From NCBI GenBank assembly GCA_025360495.1, contig JANYCC010000027.1:1-46045 (forward strand): a stretch of 46,045 nt of DNA, read 5' to 3'. The notes beneath the pieces were generated by a model. The model did not search any database and was not told where the DNA came from. It saw only the letters and a list, made by a program, of their open reading frames with translations. The position numbers were made by a program, and so were the translations under genes. Within the stretch, counting starts at the first letter, position 1; every line of letters begins with the position of its first letter. Below are positions 17,549-25,616 of the stretch, in pieces. This DNA is from Verrucomicrobiota bacterium (lineage in GTDB: Bacteria > Verrucomicrobiota > Verrucomicrobiia > Limisphaerales > UBA9464).

Positions 17549-20500
17549 TCACTTCCGGAGCAGCTCCAATTGTCCCTTGAAGACCGCACCGAGTCGCGGG
17601 GTGGAACGGCCAGTGCGGAGGTCCTTGATCCGGGAGCCGATTCCCAAGTCATAAGTCCGGATCAGGGTGGCGGCGTCGGACGTGTCGGGGGCCTGCACCA
17701 GCGTGTGCAACAGGCGCAGGATCCGTTCACCGGCTGAGGATTTGGGGCCGGTGGTCCAGGCCTCGATGCCGCGGACGCGAGTGCTGTCGAAGGCCGAGAC
17801 TTCCCACGCGAGGCCGGCGATCAACCGTTCCCGGGGCGGCGTCAGTCCGCTGCAGTGCACGCGCGCGGCCCGGGCGAAGGAGGTCGGCGGATCCCCCGCC
17901 GCGGGCACGACGTCCACGCGGACGATTTCTCTCTGTTCCTGGGTGCCCTCGCGTCCGGTCCGTGGGTCGGACTGGCGTTCACGATGGGAAAGGCGGTGGA
18001 GACCGGCTTCCGGAGCGAGGAGACCGAAAGCCCCGAGCCCGGAGACCTGCAGGTACGCGGTGTCCGTGGTGCCATCAAATCGTTCGGCAGCGATTTCCGC
18101 GGTGAGCCGGTGCCGACGGGCGAATTCCCGGATCATGCGGGCCAGTTGTTCGACCCCTTTCAACGGCCCACCCCGGTGATCGATCCGCGTCAGGACCACC
18201 AGTGCGTCCCCCAATCCCCGCGGATCGGAAGCGGTCGCGACGAACCGGAGGTATTCCAATTCGGCCGATAATTCCGCACCCCGGTCCGCAGTGCCTCCGT
18301 CGTCGGCGGACGTCGGATTCGAGGCGTCTGCACGCAAGCGCTCGAGGAGATGTGACGCCCGGTCGGCGAGCGCGAGGAACTGGTCGATCCCATGGAGTTC
18401 ATCCAGCACCTGCACCCGGTCCGGTGACTTTTGGAAGAACGCCGGAGCCTGGGTGCGTTCGACCAGCAGGGTTTTGCGGTCTCGGAACAATTGCAGGCCG
18501 GGGCCGAGGTCCTGCCAGATTTCGGCGAGTCCTTGAAGTTGGCGTTGGACGGCACGGACGGCGGTGCGCCGGGGTGCGGCGGGAGTTGCGGTGGTGGCCT
18601 CGGTGGGAACCGGAACGAGACGGGTCTCGACGAGGCCATCCCGGGCGTGAAGGGAGATGACGGCCCCGGCCCGGGCCTGACCGGTGGCGAGGATGCGGGC
18701 GAGGGGTTGAAGCAGGCGGCGTTCGACCGTGCGCTTGAGCGGGCGCGCACCGAAATGCGGAGACCAGCCCTCCCGGACGAGGAGACTGGTGACGGACGGA
18801 TCGACGTTGACGGTGAGATGGCGTCGGACCACGCCGCTGCGCTGGAGCACCGCTTCGATCTCCCGTAGCGCGATGCGTTCGGTGGCTTCCAGCGACAACG
18901 GCCGGAAATTCACAATCCGGTCGATGCGGTTGAGGAATTCCGGCCGGAAAAAGCGGGTCAATTCGCGCCAGGTGCGGTCGGGATCGGCTTCCGGTGCGGT
19001 CGGCGTCGCGGCGGAACCGAATCCCAGCGGTGTCCCCGGCAATTGGGCCCCGATGTTGGAGGTCAGGATGATGATCGTCCGTCGGAAATCGACCGTCCGG
19101 CCGAGCCCGTCGGTAAGGCGGCCGGCATCGAACAATTGCAGGCAGAGATCAAAAACATTCAGGTGCGACTTCTCGATCTCATCCAGCAGCACGACTGAGA
19201 ACGGTTGTTGTCGGACGGCATCGGTGAGGACTCCGTTGGCACCCCGGGCGCCGATGAGGCCCTGGAACGCCTCCGGGCTGGCGAACTCACTCATGTCATA
19301 CCGGAGGAGTCGGGCGGGGTTTCCGAATAGGTAACCGGCCAGGGCGCGGGCGAGTTCGGTCTTGCCCACCCCGGTGGGACCGACGAAGAGGAGCACCCCG
19401 AGTGGTTTCTGTGGATCGGTGAGGCCGGCCTTGATGAGGGTGACCACGTCCACGACGGATTCGACCGCCTCCGCTTGTCCCAGAATCCGCTTTTCGAAGT
19501 GTTGACGGACGGCGGCGGGATCCAGGGGAACGTCGTCATCGAGCAAGCCGGCGGGCAAACCCGTGGACTGGGACAGGACGTCGAGGAATTCCCGGGAAGT
19601 GATTTCTGCCTCGTGGGGTCGGCCGGAGCTGAGCACCCCGCGCAAGAGGTTGGCGGCATTGCCCGGGCGCCGGGTCTGGCACAGGAACGCGTCGGCCACC
19701 TCGATGAGGCGGTCGAGGGTTGCCGGGGTTGCCCGGGCGTCGGCCTCGTCGAGGATTCCCTCGAGGATCACCCGGGTTTGCCCGGAACCGGCCTCGGGGA
19801 TGAGAACCCGGTCAAAGAGCCGGGCCAGCGCCGGGATGGAACCCAGCCCGCGTTCGAATTCTCGGGGCGTTGCCTCGCCCAACAGGATCACGCTGCCGTC
19901 TTCCAGATGAGGCGCCAGGGTCTGGGCGACATTCCCCTTGGAGGTCGAACTGGTGCCGGTGTTGGAGAGTTCGGCGAGGTTCGGGATGTAAAGAAGAACG
20001 CGGCGCGGGGCCCGGATGGCTTGGATGAGTTCGTGCGCCCGTGTTTCCCATTCGCCGATATACTTGGTCCCGGTGAGAAAATCGGCGGCGGCGACCCGGA
20101 TGACCCTCCATCCCCCCCGGGCGGGGTCGGCGAGCACGTGGGTCAGTTCGTTCACCAGCGCGGTTTTGCCAACCCCCGATTCCCCGAGCAGGACCAGCGA
20201 GCGGCGGGGTTCGCGGGCGAGCATCCCCTGGATCAGGGCAATGCTGGCATCGACGCCAAAGGCCCGGGGCACGGTGCCGGCAGCCGCGGCGGTGGTCAGG
20301 TCGGTTCCGAACTGCGCCAGTGCCTGGACATCGACCGAGGCGCCGGCATGGCCGGCGACCCATTCCGCCAGGCGTGGGAAACGGGTGCGAAGGGCGGCCT
20401 CCTTCAGTTTCTTATCGGCCCGGTGGTGGAGTTCCGGGTTCCCCACGGCGGTCTCCGGAAGCTCCTGCCATTCGGCCCGGAGCCCCGCCTCGAGAAGGGC

Positions 20501-21040
20501 TCCGCAACGGTTGGCGACGTCGGAATCGGTCTCCTCGGCAAAGGCGCGGAACAGTCGGACGAAATCACCCGGGAGACGCCAGTCACCGATCACCTTCGCG
20601 ACGGCGAGTCGTACCTCCCATGATGGATCGGAAGGCAGAAGCGCGCGGACGACCGCATGGAGTTCCACCTGTCCGGAGGCCGCCTCGACCGCGGCGGATC
20701 GCACCGATGGCACCGGATCTTCGAGCAGTTTTTCAAGGGACGGGAGGGACCGGGGAAATCCGGGGAACCCAAGGCAGCGGGCGATCCGTTGACGGACTCC
20801 GGGTTCGGGGTCATCAGCCAGTTCCCGGAGGCGATCGGTGAGTGCCGGATCGACACGACCTGCCGAGGCGTCCGCGGCCGCCATCCGCAATCCGGGGTGG
20901 GCCGAGTTCAGCAGTTGAAGGAGCGTGTCGGGGTCCGCGTGGTGATCGTGCAGCGCGGCGGTGAGCAGTCGGATATGTTCGGTGGGGTCGTCCGACTCAC
21001 CCCGGCGCAGGGTCTCGATCAGATGTTGGATCTCGGTCAT
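17549..21040 (-). CDS. HEAT-ClpA/C-like double AAA+ protein with C-terminal RF2-like module
   Basis: A 1163-residue protein in four parts. Residues 20-185 read as HEAT-like helical repeats. AAA+ D1 (about 240-470) has Walker A GESGVGKT (286-293) and pore loop KYIGE (326-330), but its Walker B reads LLYIPN (349-354) where LFIDE-like is expected. AAA+ D2 (about 510-800) has GPTGVGKT (554-561), VVLLDEIEK (616-624), sensor TSNIG, arginine finger FLNRID and sensor-2 GARPLKR. The tyrosine pore loop (GYVG) is missing: LIGARGANGVLT at 595-606 is short. LGF at 672-674 sits where ClpC carries its ClpP-binding loop. After a Thr/Pro/Ala linker, residues 828-1163 resemble a class I release factor: APAFFQKSPDRVQVLDEL, GAFGLLAPEAGLHRL and IRTYDLGIGSRIKDLRTG. 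GGQ is absent. It is the first gene of a run with the RF3-like gene; function is not established. Confidence 0.8.
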   Translation of the reverse strand: MTEIQHLIETLRRGESDDPTEHIRLLTAALHDHHADPDTLLQLLNSAHPGLRMAAADASAGRVDPALTDRLRELADDPEPGVRQRIARCLGFPGFPRSLPSLEKLLEDPVPSVRSAAVEAASGQVELHAVVRALLPSDPSWEVRLAVAKVIGDWRLPGDFVRLFRAFAEETDSDVANRCGALLEAGLRAEWQELPETAVGNPELHHRADKKLKEAALRTRFPRLAEWVAGHAGASVDVQALAQFGTDLTTAAAAGTVPRAFGVDASIALIQGMLAREPRRSLVLLGESGVGKTALVNELTHVLADPARGGWRVIRVAAADFLTGTKYIGEWETRAHELIQAIRAPRRVLLYIPNLAELSNTGTSSTSKGNVAQTLAPHLEDGSVILLGEATPREFERGLGSIPALARLFDRVLIPEAGSGQTRVILEGILDEADARATPATLDRLIEVADAFLCQTRRPGNAANLLRGVLSSGRPHEAEITSREFLDVLSQSTGLPAGLLDDDVPLDPAAVRQHFEKRILGQAEAVESVVDVVTLIKAGLTDPQKPLGVLLFVGPTGVGKTELARALAGYLFGNPARLLRYDMSEFASPEAFQGLIGARGANGVLTDAVRQQPFSVVLLDEIEKSHLNVFDLCLQLFDAGRLTDGLGRTVDFRRTIIILTSNIGAQLPGTPLGFGSAATPTAPEADPDRTWRELTRFFRPEFLNRIDRIVNFRPLSLEATERIALREIEAVLQRSGVVRRHLTVNVDPSVTSLLVREGWSPHFGARPLKRTVERRLLQPLARILATGQARAGAVISLHARDGLVETRLVPVPTEATTATPAAPRRTAVRAVQRQLQGLAEIWQDLGPGLQLFRDRKTLLVERTQAPAFFQKSPDRVQVLDELHGIDQFLALADRASHLLERLRADASNPTSADDGGTADRGAELSAELEYLRFVATASDPRGLGDALVVLTRIDHRGGPLKGVEQLARMIREFARRHRLTAEIAAERFDGTTDTAYLQVSGLGAFGLLAPEAGLHRLSHRERQSDPRTGREGTQEQREIVRVDVVPAAGDPPTSFARAARVHCSGLTPPRERLIAGLAWEVSAFDSTRVRGIEAWTTGPKSSAGERILRLLHTLVQAPDTSDAATLIRTYDLGIGSRIKDLRTGRSTPRLGAVFKGQLELLRK

Positions 21041-21222
21041 CGGGTGACGGAGGAGCCTGCTGGGAGGAAGGGGTGACTGACGAGTGACAAGTCATGGAAA
21101 GGGGAGATTCCCATCGGTTTCACGATCCGTCCGGGGCATCAAGTGGGAAGGCGCGGGCATCTCCGTCCGCCCCCTGGGGGATGGACCCAGCGTCCGGTTC
21201 CCGCCAAACTGCGACCGCTCCC

Positions 21223-22266
21223 ATGCGCGCTCTTTTCATTGCCTTGGTGGTTGCCGCATCGATCCCCGGGCTGTCCGCCGCGTGGATCGATGGATGGCGG
21301 CTCCAAAACCCGATCTGGCGCGGCGCCCATGTCCTGGTCCGCAACCCGGCATTTGTCCGGGATTTGGAGGCGTCGCTTCCGGCACTGACCAACGCCGGGC
21401 TCAACGTGCTCGTCGTCCAGATCGATTATGGTCTGGCGTTCGACCAGCATCCCGAAGTGCGGGGCACCGGCTTCCTCAGCAAGGCCGAAGCGCATCATCT
21501 GACCGAGGCGTGCCACGCGAATGGAATCCGGCTCATCCCCCAGTTCAGTTGCCTCGGGCACCAATCATGGTCGAGCAACACGGGGCCGTTGTTGGTGCAC
21601 CATCCGGAGTTCGACGAGACACCGGGACAGTTTCCCGAGAACAAGGGGATCTATTGCCGGAGTTGGTGTCCGCAGGCGCCCGGTCTCGCCCCGTTCGTGC
21701 GGGATCTGATGGATGAGATGATCGATGCCTTCGACGCCGACGCGCTGCACGTCGGGATGGACGAGGTGTTCCTGCTGGCGTCCGAACATTGTCCGCGTTG
21801 CAAGGGCGGGGATCCGGCGAAGCTGTTTGCCGGGGAGGTGAACCGGCTTCATGCCCAGGTGGTGGGGCGTCGGAAGTGTGAAATGCTGATGTGGGCGGAC
21901 CGGTTTCTGGACGCGAGCGGCACCGGTTACGGCGAATGGGAGGCGGCGAAAAACGGGACGGCGCCCGCGGTCGACCTGATCCCGAAGGACATCATCCTGT
22001 GCGACTGGCATTATGAGCCGCTGGACAAATACCCGGGCAAGCCGGACCGATATAAGTCGCTGCCCCTATTATTGGAAAAGGGGTTCCGGGTGTGGCCGTC
22101 GACGTGGCGGAATCCGAAGTCGGCAACGGCCTTCTCGGAGGAGGCGCGGGCGTTGAAAGATCCGCGAATGCTGGGGACTTTGGTGACGACCTGGGGGGCG
22201 GTGAAGCCTGCCGGTCTGGCCGACTGGGAACCTTTGCGAGCGGGCTTTTCCGTCTGGCCGAAGTGA
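21223..22266 (+). CDS. Secreted GH20-like glycoside hydrolase
   Basis: A 347-residue exported TIM-barrel-like protein. The ATG at 21223 gives a clean signal peptide (MRALFIALVVAASIPGLSAA); the frame extends to 21094 but that part is not protein-like. A barrel pattern is visible: LNVLVVQIDYG, GIRLIPQFSCLGHQSWS, and HVGMDEVFLL at 176-185, which resembles the Asp-Glu catalytic pair of family 20 hexosaminidases. Cysteines in HCPRCKGG and YCRSWCP are notable. It is divergent from the AAA+ gene and convergent with tsf. Hexosaminidase activity is an inference; the sugar is unknown. Confidence 0.7.
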   Translation: MRALFIALVVAASIPGLSAAWIDGWRLQNPIWRGAHVLVRNPAFVRDLEASLPALTNAGLNVLVVQIDYGLAFDQHPEVRGTGFLSKAEAHHLTEACHANGIRLIPQFSCLGHQSWSSNTGPLLVHHPEFDETPGQFPENKGIYCRSWCPQAPGLAPFVRDLMDEMIDAFDADALHVGMDEVFLLASEHCPRCKGGDPAKLFAGEVNRLHAQVVGRRKCEMLMWADRFLDASGTGYGEWEAAKNGTAPAVDLIPKDIILCDWHYEPLDKYPGKPDRYKSLPLLLEKGFRVWPSTWRNPKSATAFSEEARALKDPRMLGTLVTTWGAVKPAGLADWEPLRAGFSVWPK

Positions 22267-22271
22267 CAGCC

Positions 22272-22307
22272 GGGAAGGATGGGGAGGATGGGACGAATGG
22301 GAAGGAT
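22272..22307. repeat. Four imperfect 9-base tandem repeats
   Basis: GGGAAGGAT, GGGGAGGAT, GGGACGAAT and GGGAAGGAT lie head to tail immediately after the GH20-like stop codon. All match a GGGAAGGAT consensus with up to two changes. Confidence 0.9.
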
Positions 22308-22313
22308 GGGACT

Positions 22314-22353
22314 CTCGGAGCTCGTCCCTCCGAGGGTGGATGACCTCTCGGAG
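22314..22353. terminator. Alternative hairpins between convergent genes
   Basis: CTCGGAG (22314-22320) and a second copy (22347-22353) flank the inverse CTCCGAG (22328-22334), so the middle segment can pair with either side. The element lies between the convergent GH20-like and tsf genes and could act as a bidirectional transcription end. No long T-tract follows. Confidence 0.35.
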
Positions 22354-22386
22354 GGGCGAGTTATACGAATCCGCAGACTAGGCCGT

Positions 22387-23226
22387 TCAGATCGGTTCGC
22401 CCACTTGGAACCGGACGAACCGGCGGACGGTGATTTCGTCACCGAGCTGTTTGCTGACAGTGCCGATATGGGCCATGACCTTGAGGTCGGCGTTCTTGAC
22501 GAAACCCTGTTCCAGCAGGCAGGAGGTCTCGAAGAACTTGTTGAGCTTGCCCTCGATGATCTTGGCCACCGCCTGGGCGGGCTTGCCCTTCACGGAATCG
22601 CTCTGGGTGGCGATTTCCTTCTCCTTCTCCACCACGGCCGCCGGGATGTCCGAGCGGCTGATCGAGACCGGGCTGGCGGCGGCGATTTGGAGAGTGATGT
22701 CGCGCACGAGTTGCTTGAACTCCTCCTGGGAGGTGGTCGCTTCCTGGGTGGCACCCACTTCGACCAACACGCCGACCTTGCCGCCGGTGTGGATGTAGGC
22801 CGCGATCAGGCCACTCCCTTGGACTTCGAGGCGTTGGTGGCGTCGGATCTGGATGTTTTCACCGATGCGGGCGACGGCGGCGACGCGGTCGGGTTCGAGA
22901 TCGGGTGACGGCTGGGAGGCGATCTTGGCGGCGAGTTCACCGACCAACGCCTTGAAGCTGTCATTCCGGGCGACGAAGTCGGTCTCGCAGTTGACCTCGA
23001 GGAGGACGCCGACCTTGCCGCCATTGAGGACGGCCTGGCCGATGAGGCCCTCATTGGCGCTGCGGTCCGACTTCTTGACCGCGGCGGCGGCGCCCTGTTT
23101 GCGGAGCAGGTCGACCGCGGCTTGGAGGTCGCCTTTCGCCTCGTCGAGGGATTTCTTGCAGGCCATGAGGCCGGCGCCGGTCATGGCGCGGAGTTGACCG
23201 ACCAGTGCGGGAGTGATTTCAGCCAT
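22387..23226 (-). CDS. tsf: Elongation factor Ts
   Basis: A 279-residue EF-Ts, the nucleotide exchange factor for EF-Tu. The N-terminal UBA-like region contains LRAMTGAGLMACKKSLDEA, followed by GVLLEVNCETDFVARND, the core signature. A second, similar GKVGVLVEVGATQEA segment covers the other half of the dimerisation-type core. The start is the ATG at 23226 (MAEITPALVGQ); the frame runs on to 23304 without sense. It follows rpsB by 93 bases, the usual rpsB-tsf order. Confidence 0.97.
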   Translation of the reverse strand: MAEITPALVGQLRAMTGAGLMACKKSLDEAKGDLQAAVDLLRKQGAAAAVKKSDRSANEGLIGQAVLNGGKVGVLLEVNCETDFVARNDSFKALVGELAAKIASQPSPDLEPDRVAAVARIGENIQIRRHQRLEVQGSGLIAAYIHTGGKVGVLVEVGATQEATTSQEEFKQLVRDITLQIAAASPVSISRSDIPAAVVEKEKEIATQSDSVKGKPAQAVAKIIEGKLNKFFETSCLLEQGFVKNADLKVMAHIGTVSKQLGDEITVRRFVRFQVGEPI

Positions 23227-23319
23227 GGTGATTTTCCGGTGGGAGCAGCTTTGGTAAAAAGAGCCGCCGACGTCCGGCCCGGGTGGGCTGGGCGGCGGCG
23301 GCAAGTTGGGTCTGTGGGA

Positions 23320-24126
23320 TCAGGCCGCCGGGGTCGGTGCCGATTCGGCGGCAGGTTCGACGGCGGGTGCCGGTGCCGGTGCCGATGCGGACGACGCGGA
23401 GGCGTCCTCCTCACGGGCGGGCTTGCGGGCGCGCTTGGCGTCGTACTCCGCCTTGGCCTTGGAGATCGAGCCGACGACGGCATTGAGCAGCAGTTTCACC
23501 GAGCGGATCGCGTCGTCATTGCCCGCGATCGGGTAATCGACGAGGTCGGGATCGCAGTTGGTGTCGACGATGCCGGCGATGGGGATCCGGAGGCGGCGGG
23601 CCTCGGCGACGGCATTGTGTTCGCGCTTGATGTCGATGATGAACATCGCGTCGGGCAGCGAATCGATGGTGCGCATGCCGTCGAGGTTCTTGGCGATGCG
23701 CAGGTGCTCGCGACGGAGCATCGACTGCTCCTGCTTGACGTAATTGTTGATCGACCCGTCCTGATCCATGCGCTCGATCTCCTTCATGCGGGAAAGGGAG
23801 CGCTTGACGGTGCGGAGATTGGTGAGGGTGCCGCCGAGCCAGCGACCGGTGATGAACGGCTGACCGCAGGACAGGGCGGATTCCTTGACCGCTTCCTGGG
23901 CCTGCTTTTTGGTGCCGCAGAAAAGGATGTTGCCGCCCTTGCCGGCTACTCCGGCGAGGAACTCGCAAGCCTTCTCCAATTGGCCGACGGTGAGGTCGAG
24001 ATTGATGATGTGGATGCCGTTCCGCGCCTCGAAGATGTAGGGCTTCATCTTCGGGTTCCACCGACGGGTCTGGTGGCCGAAATGGACGCCGGCCTCCAAG
24101 AGTTCCTGAATTGTGACTGTGCTCAT
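23320..24126 (-). CDS. rpsB: 30S ribosomal protein S2
   Basis: A 268-residue S2 protein of the small subunit. It opens with TIQELLEAGVHFGHQTRRWN and KMKPYIFEARNGIHIINL, then carries RWLGGTLTN and the family's PDAMFIIDIKREHNAVAEA and IPIAGIVDTNCDPD segments. The C-terminus is extended by an Ala/Pro-rich tail of about 30 residues, variable in this family. It is first in the rpsB-tsf operon; promoter signals must lie in 24127-24323, but I could not assign hexamers with confidence. Confidence 0.97.
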   Translation of the reverse strand: MSTVTIQELLEAGVHFGHQTRRWNPKMKPYIFEARNGIHIINLDLTVGQLEKACEFLAGVAGKGGNILFCGTKKQAQEAVKESALSCGQPFITGRWLGGTLTNLRTVKRSLSRMKEIERMDQDGSINNYVKQEQSMLRREHLRIAKNLDGMRTIDSLPDAMFIIDIKREHNAVAEARRLRIPIAGIVDTNCDPDLVDYPIAGNDDAIRSVKLLLNAVVGSISKAKAEYDAKRARKPAREEDASASSASAPAPAPAVEPAAESAPTPAA

Positions 24127-24323
24127 GTCTGTCTTGCTGCTTCCGATGGTTCAGATCCCGATACGGGACCATCCGGCGGAAGGACCGGATTGCATTCGAT
24201 GTTGTTGTGGCCACCGGACGCCCGAGCGCCCGGCTGTTTTATGGCCGTTTCCCCCGCCGGAACACCCGGAAAGGGGGGCGAACCCTATCAACCGGGCGGG
24301 GTCGGGCAACTGGTTTCTTTGGT

Positions 24324-25610
24324 TCAATGATGAAGTCCGTAGAACACCTTGCGCGTGCCGTCGTATTTGAAGAGCTCGGCATAACGGGCCCAAGACACGA
24401 TGATCCGCAGGATGCGTTGGGGTCGTTCCCGCGGGAAAGTCAGCGCCAATTCGCCCAGCACGACGCCTTGCTCCACCTCGTTCCCGGGCGATTCCGACAG
24501 CAGTCGCACGACGAGGTCGAAGACGTAAATGTCGCGGAGTCGGGTGTTGAGCAATCGCTTGCGGGTGCCGATGTCGGCGGCGAGGAATGTGCGTCCGGCG
24601 GCGGTCAATTCCACGCGGTCACCCGGAGTGGTCACCCAGCCGAGCAGTTCGGCCGCCTTCACCACGAGCAGGAACTGGGTCAGATCGATGTGCACCCGGC
24701 GGGACAACTCGAACAGTTCCATCGCCTCCCGGCCCTCCATCACCTCCAACAACCCGATGGGGGTCCCGAGTGAGACCAGCGGGATGGCCTGGGGGGGAAG
24801 GGGTCGGGTGACCAGAGCGGGAGTGGGGACGGTGCCCTTGGGGATCACGGTCTGGCTGATGAGCGCATGCAGTGTCTGGCACAGTCGGAGGAACTCGGGA
24901 TCGTGTTCGTCACGGGGGAACGGCAGCGGGTTCTCCAGCACGGTCCGGATCGTCCCCGGATGCGCGCCCATCACCACCAGTCGGGTCGCCATGGACACCC
25001 CTTCGTTGATGCTATGGGTGACCATGAGGATGCTGTTCACCGGGGAATCCTTGCTGGTGTAGATGTCGATGACCTCTTTGCGCAGGGTTTCGCTGGTGAG
25101 GACGTCCAGCGCACTGAAGGGCTCGTCCATGCAAAGGATTTCCGGTTGGACCGCCAGCGCCCGGGCGAGTCCAACCCGCTGTTTCATGCCGCCCGAAAGC
25201 TCCTTGGGGTAGGCTTCCTCGGACCCTCCGAGACCGACCGACGCGATGACTTTGCCAACCCGTTCCGCCTTCTGGGCGTCGTCGAGGGGGAGATGCGAGA
25301 GGCCGACGGCGACGTTGTCCTGGACGGTGAGCCAGGGAAAAAGGGCGAAGTTCTGGAACACCAGGGCGGTGCTGGGGTTCAGTCCCTCCTGCAACCGGCC
25401 TTTATATAATATCTGGCCCGCCTTCGGTGGCTCCAGGCCGATGATGGCGCGCAAAAGGGTCGATTTGCCACAGCCGGACGGTCCGAGGATGGCGACGACC
25501 TCGTGCTCGCCGATGGTGAGACTGATGTCGTGGAGGATTTCGACGGCCGTGCCACCGGGTCCGGGGAAGGATTGGGACACGTTGCGGACCTCCAGGAGTG
25601 GCGTGGCCAT
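24324..25610 (-). CDS. NitT/TauT-type ABC ATPase with AAA-associated C-terminal domain
   Basis: A 428-residue ATPase of the nitrate/sulfonate/taurine import group. Residues 1-250 have Walker A GPSGCGKSTLLRAI, signature LSGGMKQRVGLARAL, Walker B ILCMDEPFSALD and the switch His in MVTHSINEG. Residues about 290-428 form the helical AAA-associated domain found on some members (LLEVMEGREAMELFELSRRV, then a winged-helix-like stretch), thought to be regulatory. It starts 6 bases after the stop of its permease. No periplasmic binding protein gene is adjacent, so the substrate is unknown. Confidence 0.88.
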   Translation of the reverse strand: MATPLLEVRNVSQSFPGPGGTAVEILHDISLTIGEHEVVAILGPSGCGKSTLLRAIIGLEPPKAGQILYKGRLQEGLNPSTALVFQNFALFPWLTVQDNVAVGLSHLPLDDAQKAERVGKVIASVGLGGSEEAYPKELSGGMKQRVGLARALAVQPEILCMDEPFSALDVLTSETLRKEVIDIYTSKDSPVNSILMVTHSINEGVSMATRLVVMGAHPGTIRTVLENPLPFPRDEHDPEFLRLCQTLHALISQTVIPKGTVPTPALVTRPLPPQAIPLVSLGTPIGLLEVMEGREAMELFELSRRVHIDLTQFLLVVKAAELLGWVTTPGDRVELTAAGRTFLAADIGTRKRLLNTRLRDIYVFDLVVRLLSESPGNEVEQGVVLGELALTFPRERPQRILRIIVSWARYAELFKYDGTRKVFYGLHH

Positions 25611-25616
25611 GTCAGA

